A stretch of DNA of 64,000 nt, from positions 1 through 64,000 of the forward strand of contig OMYJ01000009.1 of NCBI GenBank assembly GCA_900315245.1, written 5' to 3'. The notes under the pieces are model-generated. The model was not told where the DNA came from and did no database searches. It was given only the letters and a program-made list of their open reading frames with translations. Shown in pieces: positions 18,300 to 28,600 of this stretch. This DNA comes from an uncultured Bacteroidales bacterium. GTDB lineage: Bacteria > Bacteroidota > Bacteroidia > Bacteroidales > WCHB1-69. Both the position numbers and the translations under genes were made by a program. Positions within the stretch are counted from its first letter, which is position 1. Each line of letters begins with the position of its first letter.

Positions 18300-20968
18300 A
18301 ACTCTCCTTCGAATCCAATCTTCAGTATCAGCAGGAAGCCATCCAAGCAGTTGTCGGACTCTTTGAGGGACAATTGCAGGATGATGCTGTTTTTCAATAT
18401 GATATAAATGAAAAACAGACAAGTCTGATTGATGGCATTGGCAACAAATTGGCTTTGTCGGAAGAACAGATTCTTTCCAATTTGCAGAAAGTGCAACGGC
18501 AGAATGAAATCACCCCTTCAGCGCAATTGGATGGTATGCACTTCTCTGTTGAAATGGAAACAGGAACAGGTAAGACATACGTTTATTTGCGTACCATCTA
18601 TGAGTTGAACAAGAAGTATGGCTTCAAGAAGTTTGTTATCGTTGTTCCTTCCGTCCCGATTCGTGAGGGCGTATTGAAGAACCTGCAAATCACCCACGAG
18701 CATTTCCAGACGCTTTACGATAATACTCCGATGCGTTTTTATGTCTATGACCGCAACAAGATTTCGCAATTGAGAGGTTTTGCGGCAGGCGACAACATTG
18801 AAGTGCTGGTTATCAACATTGATTCTTTTGCCAAAGACGAAAATGTCATCAATAAGCCAAATGACAAACTCAATGGTCAGGAGCCTATTAATTTCATCAA
18901 ACAAGTTCAGCCTATTGTTATTGTTGATGAACCGCAAAACATGGAGTCGGAGAAGCGCTCGGCGGCCATCGCCAACCTGAATCCGCTTTGCACCTTGCGT
19001 TATTCCGCCACGCATCGGAACTCTTATAACCTGATTTATTCGCTGAACCCAGTCAAAGCATACGATTTAGGCTTGGTAAAACAAATAGAGGTGGATTCCG
19101 TGTTGGAAGAGCATTCGTTGAACGGGGCTTTTGTGGAGTTGGTTTCCGTAACGGCGACCAAGACAAGGATCTCCGCCAAAATCACCATTGATTGCAATGA
19201 CAAAAATGGTGTGAAGCGCAAAACGATTACGGTTAAAGCAGGCGACGATTTATATGAATTGTCCAATGAGCGGGAGATTTACCGCAACGGATACATTATA
19301 GAGGAGATTGATGCCATTGAGGGTTATGTCTCCTTCTCGAATAATGACATATTGTACAAAGGCGAAAAACGAGACGACCTGAATGATGAGGTGATGAAAG
19401 CGCAAATGAGGAACACTGTTGAAGAGCACCTGAAAAAGGAGTTGAAACTCAACAAATCAGGCATCAAGGTGCTGTCTTTGTTTTTCATTGATCGCGTGGC
19501 CAATTATCGTTCATACAATGAAGACGGCAGTGAATCGAAAGGAAAGTTTGCCCTTTGGTTCGAAGAAATATACAACGAATTGATCTCCAATCCCAAATAT
19601 CAATCTTTGAACGTCTATTCTATTGACAAAATTCACAATGGCTATTTTTCACAAGATAAGAAAGGGCGTGTAAAAGACACTTCTGGAGAGACGCAAGCCG
19701 ACGACAACACCTATAACTTAATCATGAAAGACAAGGAGAAGTTGCTGGACATGCAGAATCCGCTTCGTTTCATCTTTTCTCACACTGCTTTGCGGGAAGG
19801 CTGGGACAACCCTAACGTGTTCCAAATTTGTACCTTGAACGAGACCAAATCCGAAATGAAAAAGCGTCAGGAAATCGGACGGGGTCTGCGTTTACCTGTC
19901 AATCAAGCGGGCGAACGGATTTATGACAAAAACATAAACCGTCTGACTGTCATAGCCAATGAATCATATAACGATTTTGCCAAAGCTTTGCAAACCGAAA
20001 TCTCAACCGAATGCGGTGTCGATTTTTCCGGAAGAATCAAGCCAAAAAGAGACAGAGTTGCTGTAAAATACCGAAAGGGCTTTGAAGCCGATCCCCGATT
20101 CCTGGAGATTTGGGACAGAATAAAGGGGAAGACGACCTATCGTGTTGTTTACGACACCGAGGAGCTCATAAAACTGGCAGGTAAATCAGTAAAAGAGATG
20201 CCCGCTATCACCGCCCCTGTTATCCGCTCCACCAAAATGCGAATGAATATTACCGATGAAGGTATCAATGGAAATTTGGCGAGCGATGTAACGGTGAAAT
20301 ATGAACGCTCCTATCCGATCCCGGACGTATTAGGTTATATCCAAAACCGAACAGAGCTTACACGTTTAACCATTTGGAAAATACTGGAAGTGTCAGGGAG
20401 AATGGACGATCTGCCAAGGAATCCGCAATTGTTTATGGATTATGCTGTCATTGCCATTAAAAAGGATTTGTATGCTTTGATGATTGACGGCATCAAATAT
20501 CAGCGGATTGGCAACGAAAAGTATGAAATGCGATTATTCGAGGCACAGGAACTGGAAATTTACCTGAACGACTACACCTTCAAAGTCAGTAATTCTGACA
20601 AAACCATCTATGAAGAATTTGTGCCGCTTGATTCAAGCGTTGAAAACCAGTTTGCCAAAGATTGTGAATCCAGCGAACAGGTGAAATTCTATTTCAAATT
20701 ACCGGATTGGTTTAAAATACCCACTCCGATTGGTAACTATAATCCGGATTGGGCAGTTGTTTTTGAGGATGACAAAAAGATATATTTTGTCGCAGAGACA
20801 AAAGACACTGGCACAGGTATCGTTGATTTGACCAAACTACGTGAAAGTGAGCGACAAAAGATAAAATGTGGGGAAGCGCATTTTGGGCAATTTGATGATT
20901 TGGAATATTGTGTCACAAACAAAGTAAGCAATCTGACTCAGTCTTTAAAAACTAAAAAAACACACTGA
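18296..20968 (+). CDS. Type III restriction endonuclease subunit (Res)
   Basis: Helicase-nuclease subunit that, with Mod, cleaves DNA after ATP-driven communication between unmethylated sites. The 890-residue product has Walker A METGTGKT (90-94), the DEAD-like box DEPQ (211-214) with SATHR, and helicase motif VI QEIGRGLRLP. At the C-terminus YNPDWAVVF followed by YFVAETKD (Asp818, Glu834, Lys836) is the PD-(D/E)XK nuclease core typical of type III Res. All expected motifs are present and the length is normal, so the subunit looks functional. It starts in an ATGA overlap with the small nuclease-like gene, which ties it to the operon, and is separated from its partner mod by 3.8 kb. truA follows after 5 bases. 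Confidence 0.94.
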   Translation: MKLSFESNLQYQQEAIQAVVGLFEGQLQDDAVFQYDINEKQTSLIDGIGNKLALSEEQILSNLQKVQRQNEITPSAQLDGMHFSVEMETGTGKTYVYLRTIYELNKKYGFKKFVIVVPSVPIREGVLKNLQITHEHFQTLYDNTPMRFYVYDRNKISQLRGFAAGDNIEVLVINIDSFAKDENVINKPNDKLNGQEPINFIKQVQPIVIVDEPQNMESEKRSAAIANLNPLCTLRYSATHRNSYNLIYSLNPVKAYDLGLVKQIEVDSVLEEHSLNGAFVELVSVTATKTRISAKITIDCNDKNGVKRKTITVKAGDDLYELSNEREIYRNGYIIEEIDAIEGYVSFSNNDILYKGEKRDDLNDEVMKAQMRNTVEEHLKKELKLNKSGIKVLSLFFIDRVANYRSYNEDGSESKGKFALWFEEIYNELISNPKYQSLNVYSIDKIHNGYFSQDKKGRVKDTSGETQADDNTYNLIMKDKEKLLDMQNPLRFIFSHTALREGWDNPNVFQICTLNETKSEMKKRQEIGRGLRLPVNQAGERIYDKNINRLTVIANESYNDFAKALQTEISTECGVDFSGRIKPKRDRVAVKYRKGFEADPRFLEIWDRIKGKTTYRVVYDTEELIKLAGKSVKEMPAITAPVIRSTKMRMNITDEGINGNLASDVTVKYERSYPIPDVLGYIQNRTELTRLTIWKILEVSGRMDDLPRNPQLFMDYAVIAIKKDLYALMIDGIKYQRIGNEKYEMRLFEAQELEIYLNDYTFKVSNSDKTIYEEFVPLDSSVENQFAKDCESSEQVKFYFKLPDWFKIPTPIGNYNPDWAVVFEDDKKIYFVAETKDTGTGIVDLTKLRESERQKIKCGEAHFGQFDDLEYCVTNKVSNLTQSLKTKKTH

Positions 20969-20973
20969 AATTT

Positions 20974-21732
20974 ATGCGCTACTTCCTCCACTTGGCATAC
21001 AACGGCTCCGCGTTCTTCGGCTGGCAGATCCAACCGAACCACCCGTCTGTGCAAGAGACATTGGAGACCTGCCTGTCGCTACTGCTGCACGAGGAGCGCG
21101 TGGCGGTCACCGGCTGTGGCCGCACAGATACCGGCGTGAACGCCAGCTCTTTCTACGCTCATTTCGACACCGAGAAGGATTTCTCCCGAGACGAATGCCG
21201 GCAGTTGGTCCACAAGCTCAACAACTTCCTGCCGAAGGAAGTTGTTATCTTCGACCTGTTCGAGGTGGCTCCGGACCTACACGCCCGTTTCGACGCCGAG
21301 AGCCGCACCTACCAGTACCACGTCTGTACCCGCAAAGATCCCTTCAAGCTCCAGTTCGCTTACCACTGCCACCGTGCCATCAACGTGGAGAAAATGAACG
21401 AGGCGGCGGCATTACTCCTTCAGAACGAAGACTTTACCAGTTTCTCGAAAGTGCATACGCAAGTCAACAACTTCATCTGCCACGTTACAGAAGCACACTG
21501 GGACCGTGTGGGTGACGAACTCATCTTCACCGTCACGGCAAACCGCTTCCTGCGCAACATGGTCAGGGCGCTCGTGGGCACTTTGTTAGAAGTCGGCTTC
21601 GGCAAACTCACTATCCAAGATTTCCAAAACATTATCAACCAAAAAGATAGATGTGCGGCAAAAACTTCCGTTCCGGCGAATGCACTATTTTTGACGGAAG
21701 TACGTTATCCTCAAATGCTGAATGATGAATGA
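20974..21732 (+). CDS. truA: tRNA pseudouridine synthase A
   Basis: Converts uridines at positions 38-40 of the tRNA anticodon stem-loop to pseudouridine. The 252-residue product starts MRYFLHLAYNGSAFFGWQIQPNHPSVQETLE and carries the catalytic motif GCGRTDTGVNASSFYAHFD, with the Asp of GRTDTGV as nucleophile. RFLRNMVRALVGTLLEVGFGK near the end is also a family signature. Length is normal. It starts 5 bases after res, but it is a housekeeping gene, so the restriction operon may have been placed in front of it. Its last codons (ATG CTG AAT GAT GAA TGA) lie inside a heptamer array, so the C-terminal MLNDE and the stop are repeat-encoded. Confidence 0.96.
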   Translation: MRYFLHLAYNGSAFFGWQIQPNHPSVQETLETCLSLLLHEERVAVTGCGRTDTGVNASSFYAHFDTEKDFSRDECRQLVHKLNNFLPKEVVIFDLFEVAPDLHARFDAESRTYQYHVCTRKDPFKLQFAYHCHRAINVEKMNEAAALLLQNEDFTSFSKVHTQVNNFICHVTEAHWDRVGDELIFTVTANRFLRNMVRALVGTLLEVGFGKLTIQDFQNIINQKDRCAAKTSVPANALFLTEVRYPQMLNDE

Positions 21733-21776
21733 TGAATGCTGAATTATGAATTATGAATCATGAATTATGAATTAAA
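21714..21776. repeat. Heptamer array AAT(G/T/C)(A/C)TG
   Basis: Eight units in perfect 7-base register from 21714 to 21769: AATGCTG, AATGATG, AATGATG, AATGCTG, AATTATG, AATTATG, AATCATG, AATTATG, then AATTAAA. The array begins within the truA coding sequence, includes its stop codon and ends exactly at the ATG of the next gene. Confidence 0.95.
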
Positions 21777-23264
21777 ATGGGTCATTATAGAAACATACTG
21801 ATAAGCACGATTTATTTGATATTAACGTTAACACTGGCATTCACCCTCCCAAGCTGTCACCGCAACAACAATGTGGAGGCGAAACTGGAGTTTTCGGCGG
21901 ACACGGTGTTGTTCGACACAGTGTTCACCACTGTGACGTCAAGCACGCGAACTTTTGCTGTGCGTAACACGACTGGTTCGCCCGTGGAGGTTGATATCGT
22001 ATTGGCAGGCGGAAAGCAGTCCTATTACAGCATCAACGTGGATGGCGTGGCGGGCACTGAGTTCCGCAATGTGGAGATTCCTGCACACGACAGCATTTTC
22101 GTCTTCGTGAAGGTAAATATAAATCCATCTGACCAAAATCTGCCCTATTTAGTGACTGATTCGGTAATGTTTTATCAGAAAAACTGCACACAAGCGGTAC
22201 AATTGGTGGCTTTCGGACAGGATGCTCATTTCATCGTCCCAAACCACGGCTCCTCCTCAATGCCTTACAGGATTATCGCGCACGCTAACGAGCACGTTCA
22301 CTGGACCAACGACAAGCCGTGGGTGATTTACGGCTGGGCGGTGGTGGATTCGCTCGGCAAGCTCACCATTGACCCTGGCACGAAGGTGTATGTACACCAT
22401 GGTGGCGGCATCTGGGTTTATCGTTACGGCAACATCCACATCAACGGCACATTTGACGAGCCCGTGACCATCACCGGTGACCGTCTGGAACCTTTCTTCG
22501 ACCGTGATTACGCACAATGGAACGCGCTATGGATTAATGAAGGCAGTGAGGACAACCTCATCGAAAACGCCATCATCTCAAATTCCTCGTATGGTATTCA
22601 TTTAGAATCACTTGAAGAATTCACTGGCAACAAAACCATCATCAACAATTCAGTTATCCATAACAACCAAGTGATGGGCATCCGGGCGGAGGGCGCTGTC
22701 TTGGAGATGAACAACTGCCAAGTCAGCAATAACGGCCAATACAGTCTTGCTTTGATGGTGGGCGACTTCACCTTCAATCACGTAACCGTGGCAAACTACT
22801 TCACACAATCCTCTCGCAAATCACCCGCAGTAGCGCTGACCAACAATTTTGAAAAGACGGAAGTTATTGGTGGTGCGGCGGTTAATGTTATTTATCTCGG
22901 TGATGCAAATGCCACCTTCAACAACTGCATCATCTACGGAACCTTAAGTAATGAATTCGGAACAGGTACAAAAAGCGGTGCAGAACTAAACTACACGTTC
23001 CACAACTGCATCGTCAAAAAAGACTCCATAGAGAACAATCATTTTATCAACTGCACAAACGCAAACCCCAAATTCATAGCCACTTACGGACAGAATTACA
23101 ACATTGAGGAAAGTTCCCCTGCTGTGGACGCCGGCATGACCGGCTTGGGCATCAGCACCGACATTCTCGGTCGTCTGCGCAACGGCATTCCTGATATTGG
23201 AGCGTATGAGTATTATCCCATTCCAGAGGAAAAGGCTTATGTCAGAAACAGTGGTCGCTATTGA
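21777..23264 (+). CDS. Right-handed beta-helix lipoprotein
   Basis: Predicted lipoprotein of 495 residues. The signal sequence ILISTIYLILTLTLAFTLPSC ends in a lipobox Cys near residue 27. Residues about 35-150 look like a beta-sandwich (FDTVFTTVTSSTRTFAVRNTTGSPVEVDI), and about 190-460 form parallel beta-helix coils of the pectate-lyase type with repeating N-rich turns (IENAIISNSSYGIHLES, IINNSVIHNNQVMGIRAEG, LEMNNCQVSNNGQYSLAL). It ends in RLRNGIPDIGAYEYYP, a motif common after such helices (choice-of-anchor-Q type). Beta-helix proteins often bind or cut polysaccharides, but no catalytic residues can be named here. The ATG directly follows the heptamer array, so no Shine-Dalgarno exists. Confidence 0.82.
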   Translation: MGHYRNILISTIYLILTLTLAFTLPSCHRNNNVEAKLEFSADTVLFDTVFTTVTSSTRTFAVRNTTGSPVEVDIVLAGGKQSYYSINVDGVAGTEFRNVEIPAHDSIFVFVKVNINPSDQNLPYLVTDSVMFYQKNCTQAVQLVAFGQDAHFIVPNHGSSSMPYRIIAHANEHVHWTNDKPWVIYGWAVVDSLGKLTIDPGTKVYVHHGGGIWVYRYGNIHINGTFDEPVTITGDRLEPFFDRDYAQWNALWINEGSEDNLIENAIISNSSYGIHLESLEEFTGNKTIINNSVIHNNQVMGIRAEGAVLEMNNCQVSNNGQYSLALMVGDFTFNHVTVANYFTQSSRKSPAVALTNNFEKTEVIGGAAVNVIYLGDANATFNNCIIYGTLSNEFGTGTKSGAELNYTFHNCIVKKDSIENNHFINCTNANPKFIATYGQNYNIEESSPAVDAGMTGLGISTDILGRLRNGIPDIGAYEYYPIPEEKAYVRNSGRY

Positions 23265-23312
23265 TTAATCAGACACCGCGAATAAACAGACATGTGATTT
23301 CGGAATAATTAT

Positions 23313-23320
23313 TACCTTTG
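23313..23320 (+). promoter_or_regulatory. Promoter of S46 peptidase
   Basis: TACCTTTG matches TAnnTTTG and lies 22 bases before the ATG at 23342. Confidence 0.7.
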
Positions 23321-23341
23321 CATTTTCAAATAAACACCTTT

Positions 23342-25486
23342 ATGAGTAAGAAAATCAACCTTTTATGCATCGCTTTGATGATGCTTGTTATGGGTGCGCG
23401 TGCCGATGAGGGTATGTGGCTCCCCTACTCCATCAATGGCCAGAATCTGGCTGATATGCAACGACTTGGCTGCAAGCTGACGGCAGAACAAATCTTCAGC
23501 TTCAACCAGCCCAGTCTCAAGGACGCCATCGTTCAGTTCGGCGGCGGCTGCACCGGCGAGCTGATTTCACCTGAGGGACTACTGCTCACCAACCACCACT
23601 GCGGCCTCGGCCAAGTGCAAGCCCACTCATCCGTGGAGCACGACTACCTGCAGGACGGTTTCTGGGCCCGCAGCAAGGCCGAAGAGCTCCCCAACGAAGG
23701 ACTTACCGTCTCCTTCCTCGCTTACATTGAGGATGTCACCACGGCCATCCTGAAAGGTGTCACCGACGACATGTCCGAGGCCGACCGTGCCGCGAAAATT
23801 TCGGAGAACGGCAAGAAGCTGACTCTCGAGCGCAAAGGCAAACGCGATGTGGAGGTGGAAATCGTGCCGTTCTACCACGGCAACCAATACATCTTGTTCG
23901 AATACGACGTCTATAGGGATGTCCGCCTCGTGGCCTGCCCGCCGTGGGGTATCGGCAAGTTCGGCGCCGACACCGACAACTGGACGTGGCCGCGCCACAA
24001 GGGCGACTTCTGCATCTTCCGCGTCTATACCGCCCCCGACGGCTCTCCCGCCAAATACAGCAAAGACAATGTCCCCATGAAATCGAAGCACTTCCTGCCG
24101 ATTTCGCTGAAGGGAGTGCAACCCGGCGACTACACGATGATTCTCGGCTATCCCGGCAGCACCGACCGCTACTCTGCCTCCGGCGCCGTGAAGAACGTTA
24201 TTGACCTCGAAGGACCCGCCATCGTGGATTGCCGTACCACCAAGTTAGAGCAGTACCGCAAGCACATGGACGCTGACCCCGCTGTCTTCATCCAATATGC
24301 CTCCAAACAGGCCAGCGTCAGCAACTATTGGAAATATTACATCGGCCAGGTGAAACAGCTGAAGCGCAACAAAGTGTATGAGAAACGTTTGGAACAGGAG
24401 CAGGCTTTCCGCCAGTGGGCCGCACAGGACAAAAACCGCAAAGCCAAATATGACGGCATTTTCGACGAAATGAATAACTACTGGAACTACCAGTCCAAAT
24501 ACCAGAAGGCGCTGATCTATCACCGTGAAGCCGGCTGGCACGGCGGCGAGGCCGTGTCTTTCGCCCTGAGATTCAGACGGATAAACAGTGTGATTGAAAG
24601 CAAAGACAATAGTCAGAAAATCATCAACGCCCACGCCAACGGCTTGAAGAAAGCGGCTCAAGACTTCTTCAAGGACTACAACAAAGCTCTCGACCGCGAC
24701 GTCACCATCGCCCTGCTGAACCTGTTCTACAAAGATGTGAACCCCGCCCAGCTGCCCGCCACCATCAAAAAAGTGGGTGACAAAAACCACGGCGATTTCA
24801 CCGCTTTTGTAGATAACGCTTTCGCCAAATCCATCTTCGTGGATCAGGCAAAGATGGAAGCTTGGTTGAACAATCCAAAATCTCTGTCGAAAGACCCTGT
24901 CTATGCCCTGATGTACGACATCCTGCAGTCATATTGGAATTTGAGCGATCAGGCCGAAAAAGTGGAATGCGGCCGCGCTAACCGCCTCTATATGGAAGGG
25001 TTGATGGAGATGCAAAAGGATCGCAATTTCTATCCCGACGCCAACTTCACCATGCGCCTCACCTACGGCAGTGTCCAGGATTGCCAGCCGGCCGACGCCA
25101 TCACCTACAACTACATCACCACCCTCGACGGTGTGATGGCCAAGTATAAACCCGGCAACTGGGAGTTTGACGTGCCGCAAGACCTCATCAAACTGTGGGA
25201 AAACCACGATTACGGCCGCTATGCCGACAAAAACGGTGATCTGGTCGTCAACTTCATCACCACCAACGATATTACGGGAGGTAACTCCGGCAGCCCGGTC
25301 ATCGATGCGCAAGGCAACCTCATTGGACTCGCCTTCGACGGCAACTGGGAAGCCATGAGCGGAGACATCGCTTTCGAAAATGAAGTCCAGCGCACCATCT
25401 GCATGGATATGCGTTACCTGCTCTTCATCATCGACAAGATGGCCAACGCCCAGAATTTGATGCAGGAACTGAAGATTGTGCAATAA
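23342..25486 (+). CDS. S46-family dipeptidyl peptidase (DPP7-like)
   Basis: Periplasmic serine exopeptidase that removes dipeptides from peptide N-termini; S46 enzymes (DPP7, DPP11) serve amino-acid-using Bacteroidetes. The 714-residue product has a signal peptide (MSKKINLLCIALMMLVMGARA), the mature start DEGMWLPYSI, the His motif LLTNHHCG (84-87), and the nucleophile motif TGGNSGSPVIDAQG. After the nucleophile it reads LAFDGNWEAMSGD. From memory of the family, Gly in this FDxNWE motif marks DPP7-type enzymes preferring hydrophobic P1 residues, while Arg marks the Asp/Glu-specific DPP11; I therefore infer DPP7. ATG 23342 is chosen because the upstream frame overlaps the promoter. A strong terminator follows. 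Confidence 0.93.
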   Translation: MSKKINLLCIALMMLVMGARADEGMWLPYSINGQNLADMQRLGCKLTAEQIFSFNQPSLKDAIVQFGGGCTGELISPEGLLLTNHHCGLGQVQAHSSVEHDYLQDGFWARSKAEELPNEGLTVSFLAYIEDVTTAILKGVTDDMSEADRAAKISENGKKLTLERKGKRDVEVEIVPFYHGNQYILFEYDVYRDVRLVACPPWGIGKFGADTDNWTWPRHKGDFCIFRVYTAPDGSPAKYSKDNVPMKSKHFLPISLKGVQPGDYTMILGYPGSTDRYSASGAVKNVIDLEGPAIVDCRTTKLEQYRKHMDADPAVFIQYASKQASVSNYWKYYIGQVKQLKRNKVYEKRLEQEQAFRQWAAQDKNRKAKYDGIFDEMNNYWNYQSKYQKALIYHREAGWHGGEAVSFALRFRRINSVIESKDNSQKIINAHANGLKKAAQDFFKDYNKALDRDVTIALLNLFYKDVNPAQLPATIKKVGDKNHGDFTAFVDNAFAKSIFVDQAKMEAWLNNPKSLSKDPVYALMYDILQSYWNLSDQAEKVECGRANRLYMEGLMEMQKDRNFYPDANFTMRLTYGSVQDCQPADAITYNYITTLDGVMAKYKPGNWEFDVPQDLIKLWENHDYGRYADKNGDLVVNFITTNDITGGNSGSPVIDAQGNLIGLAFDGNWEAMSGDIAFENEVQRTICMDMRYLLFIIDKMANAQNLMQELKIVQ

Positions 25487-25510
25487 TTGAAGAGACCTGT
25501 TACAATTAAA

Positions 25511-25545
25511 GAAGGGATGCCGCAATGCTGCATCCCTTCTTCTTG
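25511..25545 (+). terminator. Terminator after S46 peptidase
   Basis: GAAGGGATGC (25511-25520) pairs perfectly with GCATCCCTTC (25530-25539), followed by TTCTTGTT. A 10-bp stem 24 bases after the stop codon. Confidence 0.88.
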
Positions 25546-25570
25546 TTATATGATTCACACGATGACTGAC

Positions 25571-25674
25571 GTGTGGGTTGATTCGCGGGAGGAAACGATT
25601 CGTTGGGTGAATCAATTCGTTGAGCGAATCAATTCGCGGCGAATATTATTCGCAGGGCGAATATTATTCGCCCC
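25571..25674. repeat. Clustered GATTCG/CGAAT short palindromes
   Basis: A run of related inverted words: GATTCGCGGG, GATTCGTTGGGTGAATC, ATTCGTTGAGCGAAT, ATTCGCGGCGAAT, then two copies of GGCGAATATTATTCGC (one at 25631-25648 and one at 25651-25670). A similar GGGCGAAT..ATTATTCG is at 661-677. It ends at the stop codon of the minus-strand oxidoreductase, so its transcript could fold into several alternative hairpins that end both convergent units. Confidence 0.75.
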
Positions 25675-28600
25675 TACTGGAAGGCGTTCTCGCTCAGGCC
25701 GTCGCCGGAGATGGCGAGGCGCGACATGTAAGACGGGGCCTCCTTGCCGAGGTACTTATCGACGTAGATCTTGGCGAGGTACTGTCCCAACATAAAGCCA
25801 TGGCCACGCATACCGACCAACAGGCCATGCTCGGGATCCACTATGTAGCGCGGCTCGGTGTAGTAACCGGCCCACGTGGCCTGGAAGCTGACGTTCTTGA
25901 GCTGCGGAATCCAGTCGATGAACATCTCCGCGCACACCTGCAGGAACTCTTGCGTATTGTATTTCAGCTCCTTGCCGGCCTGCTGCTGCTCAGTCGCGGG
26001 CGACGCGCAGCCGATGATCTGGCCGGTCTCCGCGAACTGCTGACCATAGACGGCGGAGAAGCCTTTGTACTTCCGACGGTCGATGAGCATGTCCAAAGAG
26101 TCGCCGTCCTTACCCAGCATCGGCAGACGATGCGTGATAAAGGCCTGGTGTTTAATCGGATATAAGCCAAGATACATACCCAACTGTTCTGCGAATTTGT
26201 TGGCGCTCGGTCCGAGGGAGTTCACGAAATGTTCGCAATGGTACTCCACGTACTCTTTGTCGTGGGTCTTCACCAACGCCATGAAACCCTTGGCGGTCTT
26301 GCGCACCTCTAACAGACGGGTGTCCTCCAGCAGCACGCCGCCGTGCTCAATGGCGATGTTGCGGATGTAGTTGATGGTGGGACCCGGCGTGGCCTGCCAG
26401 CACGCATTGGTGATGCAGGCAGCTTGATAGGTGTTGAGGTTCGGGTTGAAGTAGGGCGAAACCTCCTTCACGAAGTCCTTCTTATCGACCATGTAGCCGT
26501 CGCTCCATTCGAGGGATTTCTCCAACGCCTTATAGTTGGCCTCGTCGTGGGCGAACCCGACATAGCGGGTCGGCTTGTAGTTGATGTTGGTGACCTTCTG
26601 GATGGATTCGAAGATGGCGCGGTTGTGTTCCGCGATGTCGGCGATTTCCGGTACAGAGAAGCTGGGACGACCGCCACCGATGCAGCGCCAGGAGGAGCCG
26701 CGTTCGGCGTTGCAGAGCACCACCTTCTTGCCGGCCTCGGCGAAGTAACGGAAGAGGCCGCTGCCCGTGATGCCGCCGCCCGCCACGAAGACGTCGCACT
26801 CGACCTTCTTGGTCGGATGGCCGTTGACGTTCGTCACGAAGACTTCGGGCTTGTCGTTCGGGCAGAGTTCGCCGATGTTGAGCTGAGAGGAGAGCGGGCC
26901 GCGCGGGGTGGCGTCGCCCACGACTTCCACACCGTGGCCAGCCAGCAGCAGCTTCACGCGCGGGATGCAGCGTTTGCCGCGGCACGGACCCATACCGATG
27001 CGGGTGATATGCTTCAACTCATCCACGGAGATGATCTTCTTGCCCTTCACGGCCTCGAGAATAGTCTCAATCTTCACGTCGTCGCAATGGCAGACGAAGG
27101 CGGGATCTTCTTCTTTCTTATCCAGCTTTTGCCAGTTCAGCGGTTCGGGATAGTTCTCCTTCAGGATGAAACCGGTAACGTTCATCATTGCTTCACCGTT
27201 GATATCCAGGGCTTTCACGCGGGCGACGTGCGTCTTGTTCTCGCCCTTCGTAATTTTTTCGATGATACCTTCGCCAACCTTCTGGCCATTGTCATCCACC
27301 AAGTAAACCTCGGCGTTCTCCTCCGCATCGTACTCGAACGGCAGGAAGAGCCAGTTCTTCGGGATGTTGTAGCCGAATAGGGCCAAGCCGGGACAATGGT
27401 TGACGCACTTCATACAGCCGATACACTTGTCGTAATCGATCTGCGGCACGTGGTTGGTGGCGATTTTGGTGATAGCGCCTTGCGGGCAGGCGAACGTGCA
27501 AGGGTTGCAGGCGAAACCGTAGAGACAGTCGGCCATGACGAACGGCTTCTGCAGGCGGTCGCCGGAGGGACGGTTGGGTTTTTCAAGCACGCGCACAGGA
27601 TGTTGCTGGGAATCAGCGTAATCCTTGGTCACGGCGAGGTAGTCGTCGTAGTTGAAACGCACGTTGAGCGCCTGGGCAATCTCCATGGCGGCCTGCTTGC
27701 CGCGCAACACGGCGCAAGTGCCCTCACCCACGCGGGTGGCGTCGCCAATGCCGTAGGTATTGAGCCCGAAAGTGACCTTGCCCTTTTCAAGGATGAGGTT
27801 GTCAGGCTTCAGACCGGTACATATATTAATAAGGTCGATGTCTTTGATGACCTGTTCCGTGCCGGGCACGGGTTGGAAGTTCTTGCATTCGGCAATCACC
27901 GCACCGATCACGCCGGTATGGTCCTCGTTGGGGATGGCCTTGAGCAGCGTATGGGAAGTGATGATGGGGATGCCGAGACGGCGCACGCGGTTGGCCTGCA
28001 CCGGGAATCCGCCTTCGTGGTCCATGGCCTCAACGATGGCCACCACTTTCGCACCCGCCTGAACGGCCTGATACGAAGTAAGGTAGCCGATATTGCCGGC
28101 ACCGATGGTGAGGATGCGCTTGCCGAGGAGCGTGTGCTGCAGGTTCATCATCTTCTGCACAACAGCGGCGGTATAGACGCCTGGCAGGTCATCGTTCTCG
28201 AAGGTGGGCATGAACGGGAACGCGCCCGTAGCCACGACGAGGAAGTTGGCATCCACGAAGAAGATGCTGCCGTCCTCCATATTCTTGGCAGCCACGCGCT
28301 TGCCTTCGAGGATGTCCCACACGGTGCTGTTGAGCAGGATGCCGGAGTGGTCGTCACCAGCCAGCGTCTTGGCGATGTCAAAACCGCGCATGCCGCCGTA
28401 CTTCTGCTCCTTCTCGAAGAAGAAGAACTGGTGGGTCTGCATCGTGAACTGACCGCCGATGCGGTCGTTGTTGTCGATGACGATGTTGGGGATGCCGAAC
28501 TTGTTGAGCTGTTCGCGGCAGGCGAGGCCAGCAGGACCCGCGCCGATGATGGCGACTTCGGTCTTATAGACTTTCGGGGCGGCGGCGGGTTTGTCGGCAG

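Noticed and set aside
12601..20968. BREX or DISARM defence system
   Set aside because: No PglZ-type phosphatase, BrxL-type protease, DUF1998 or phospholipase D gene is present; mod and res are classic type III subunits.
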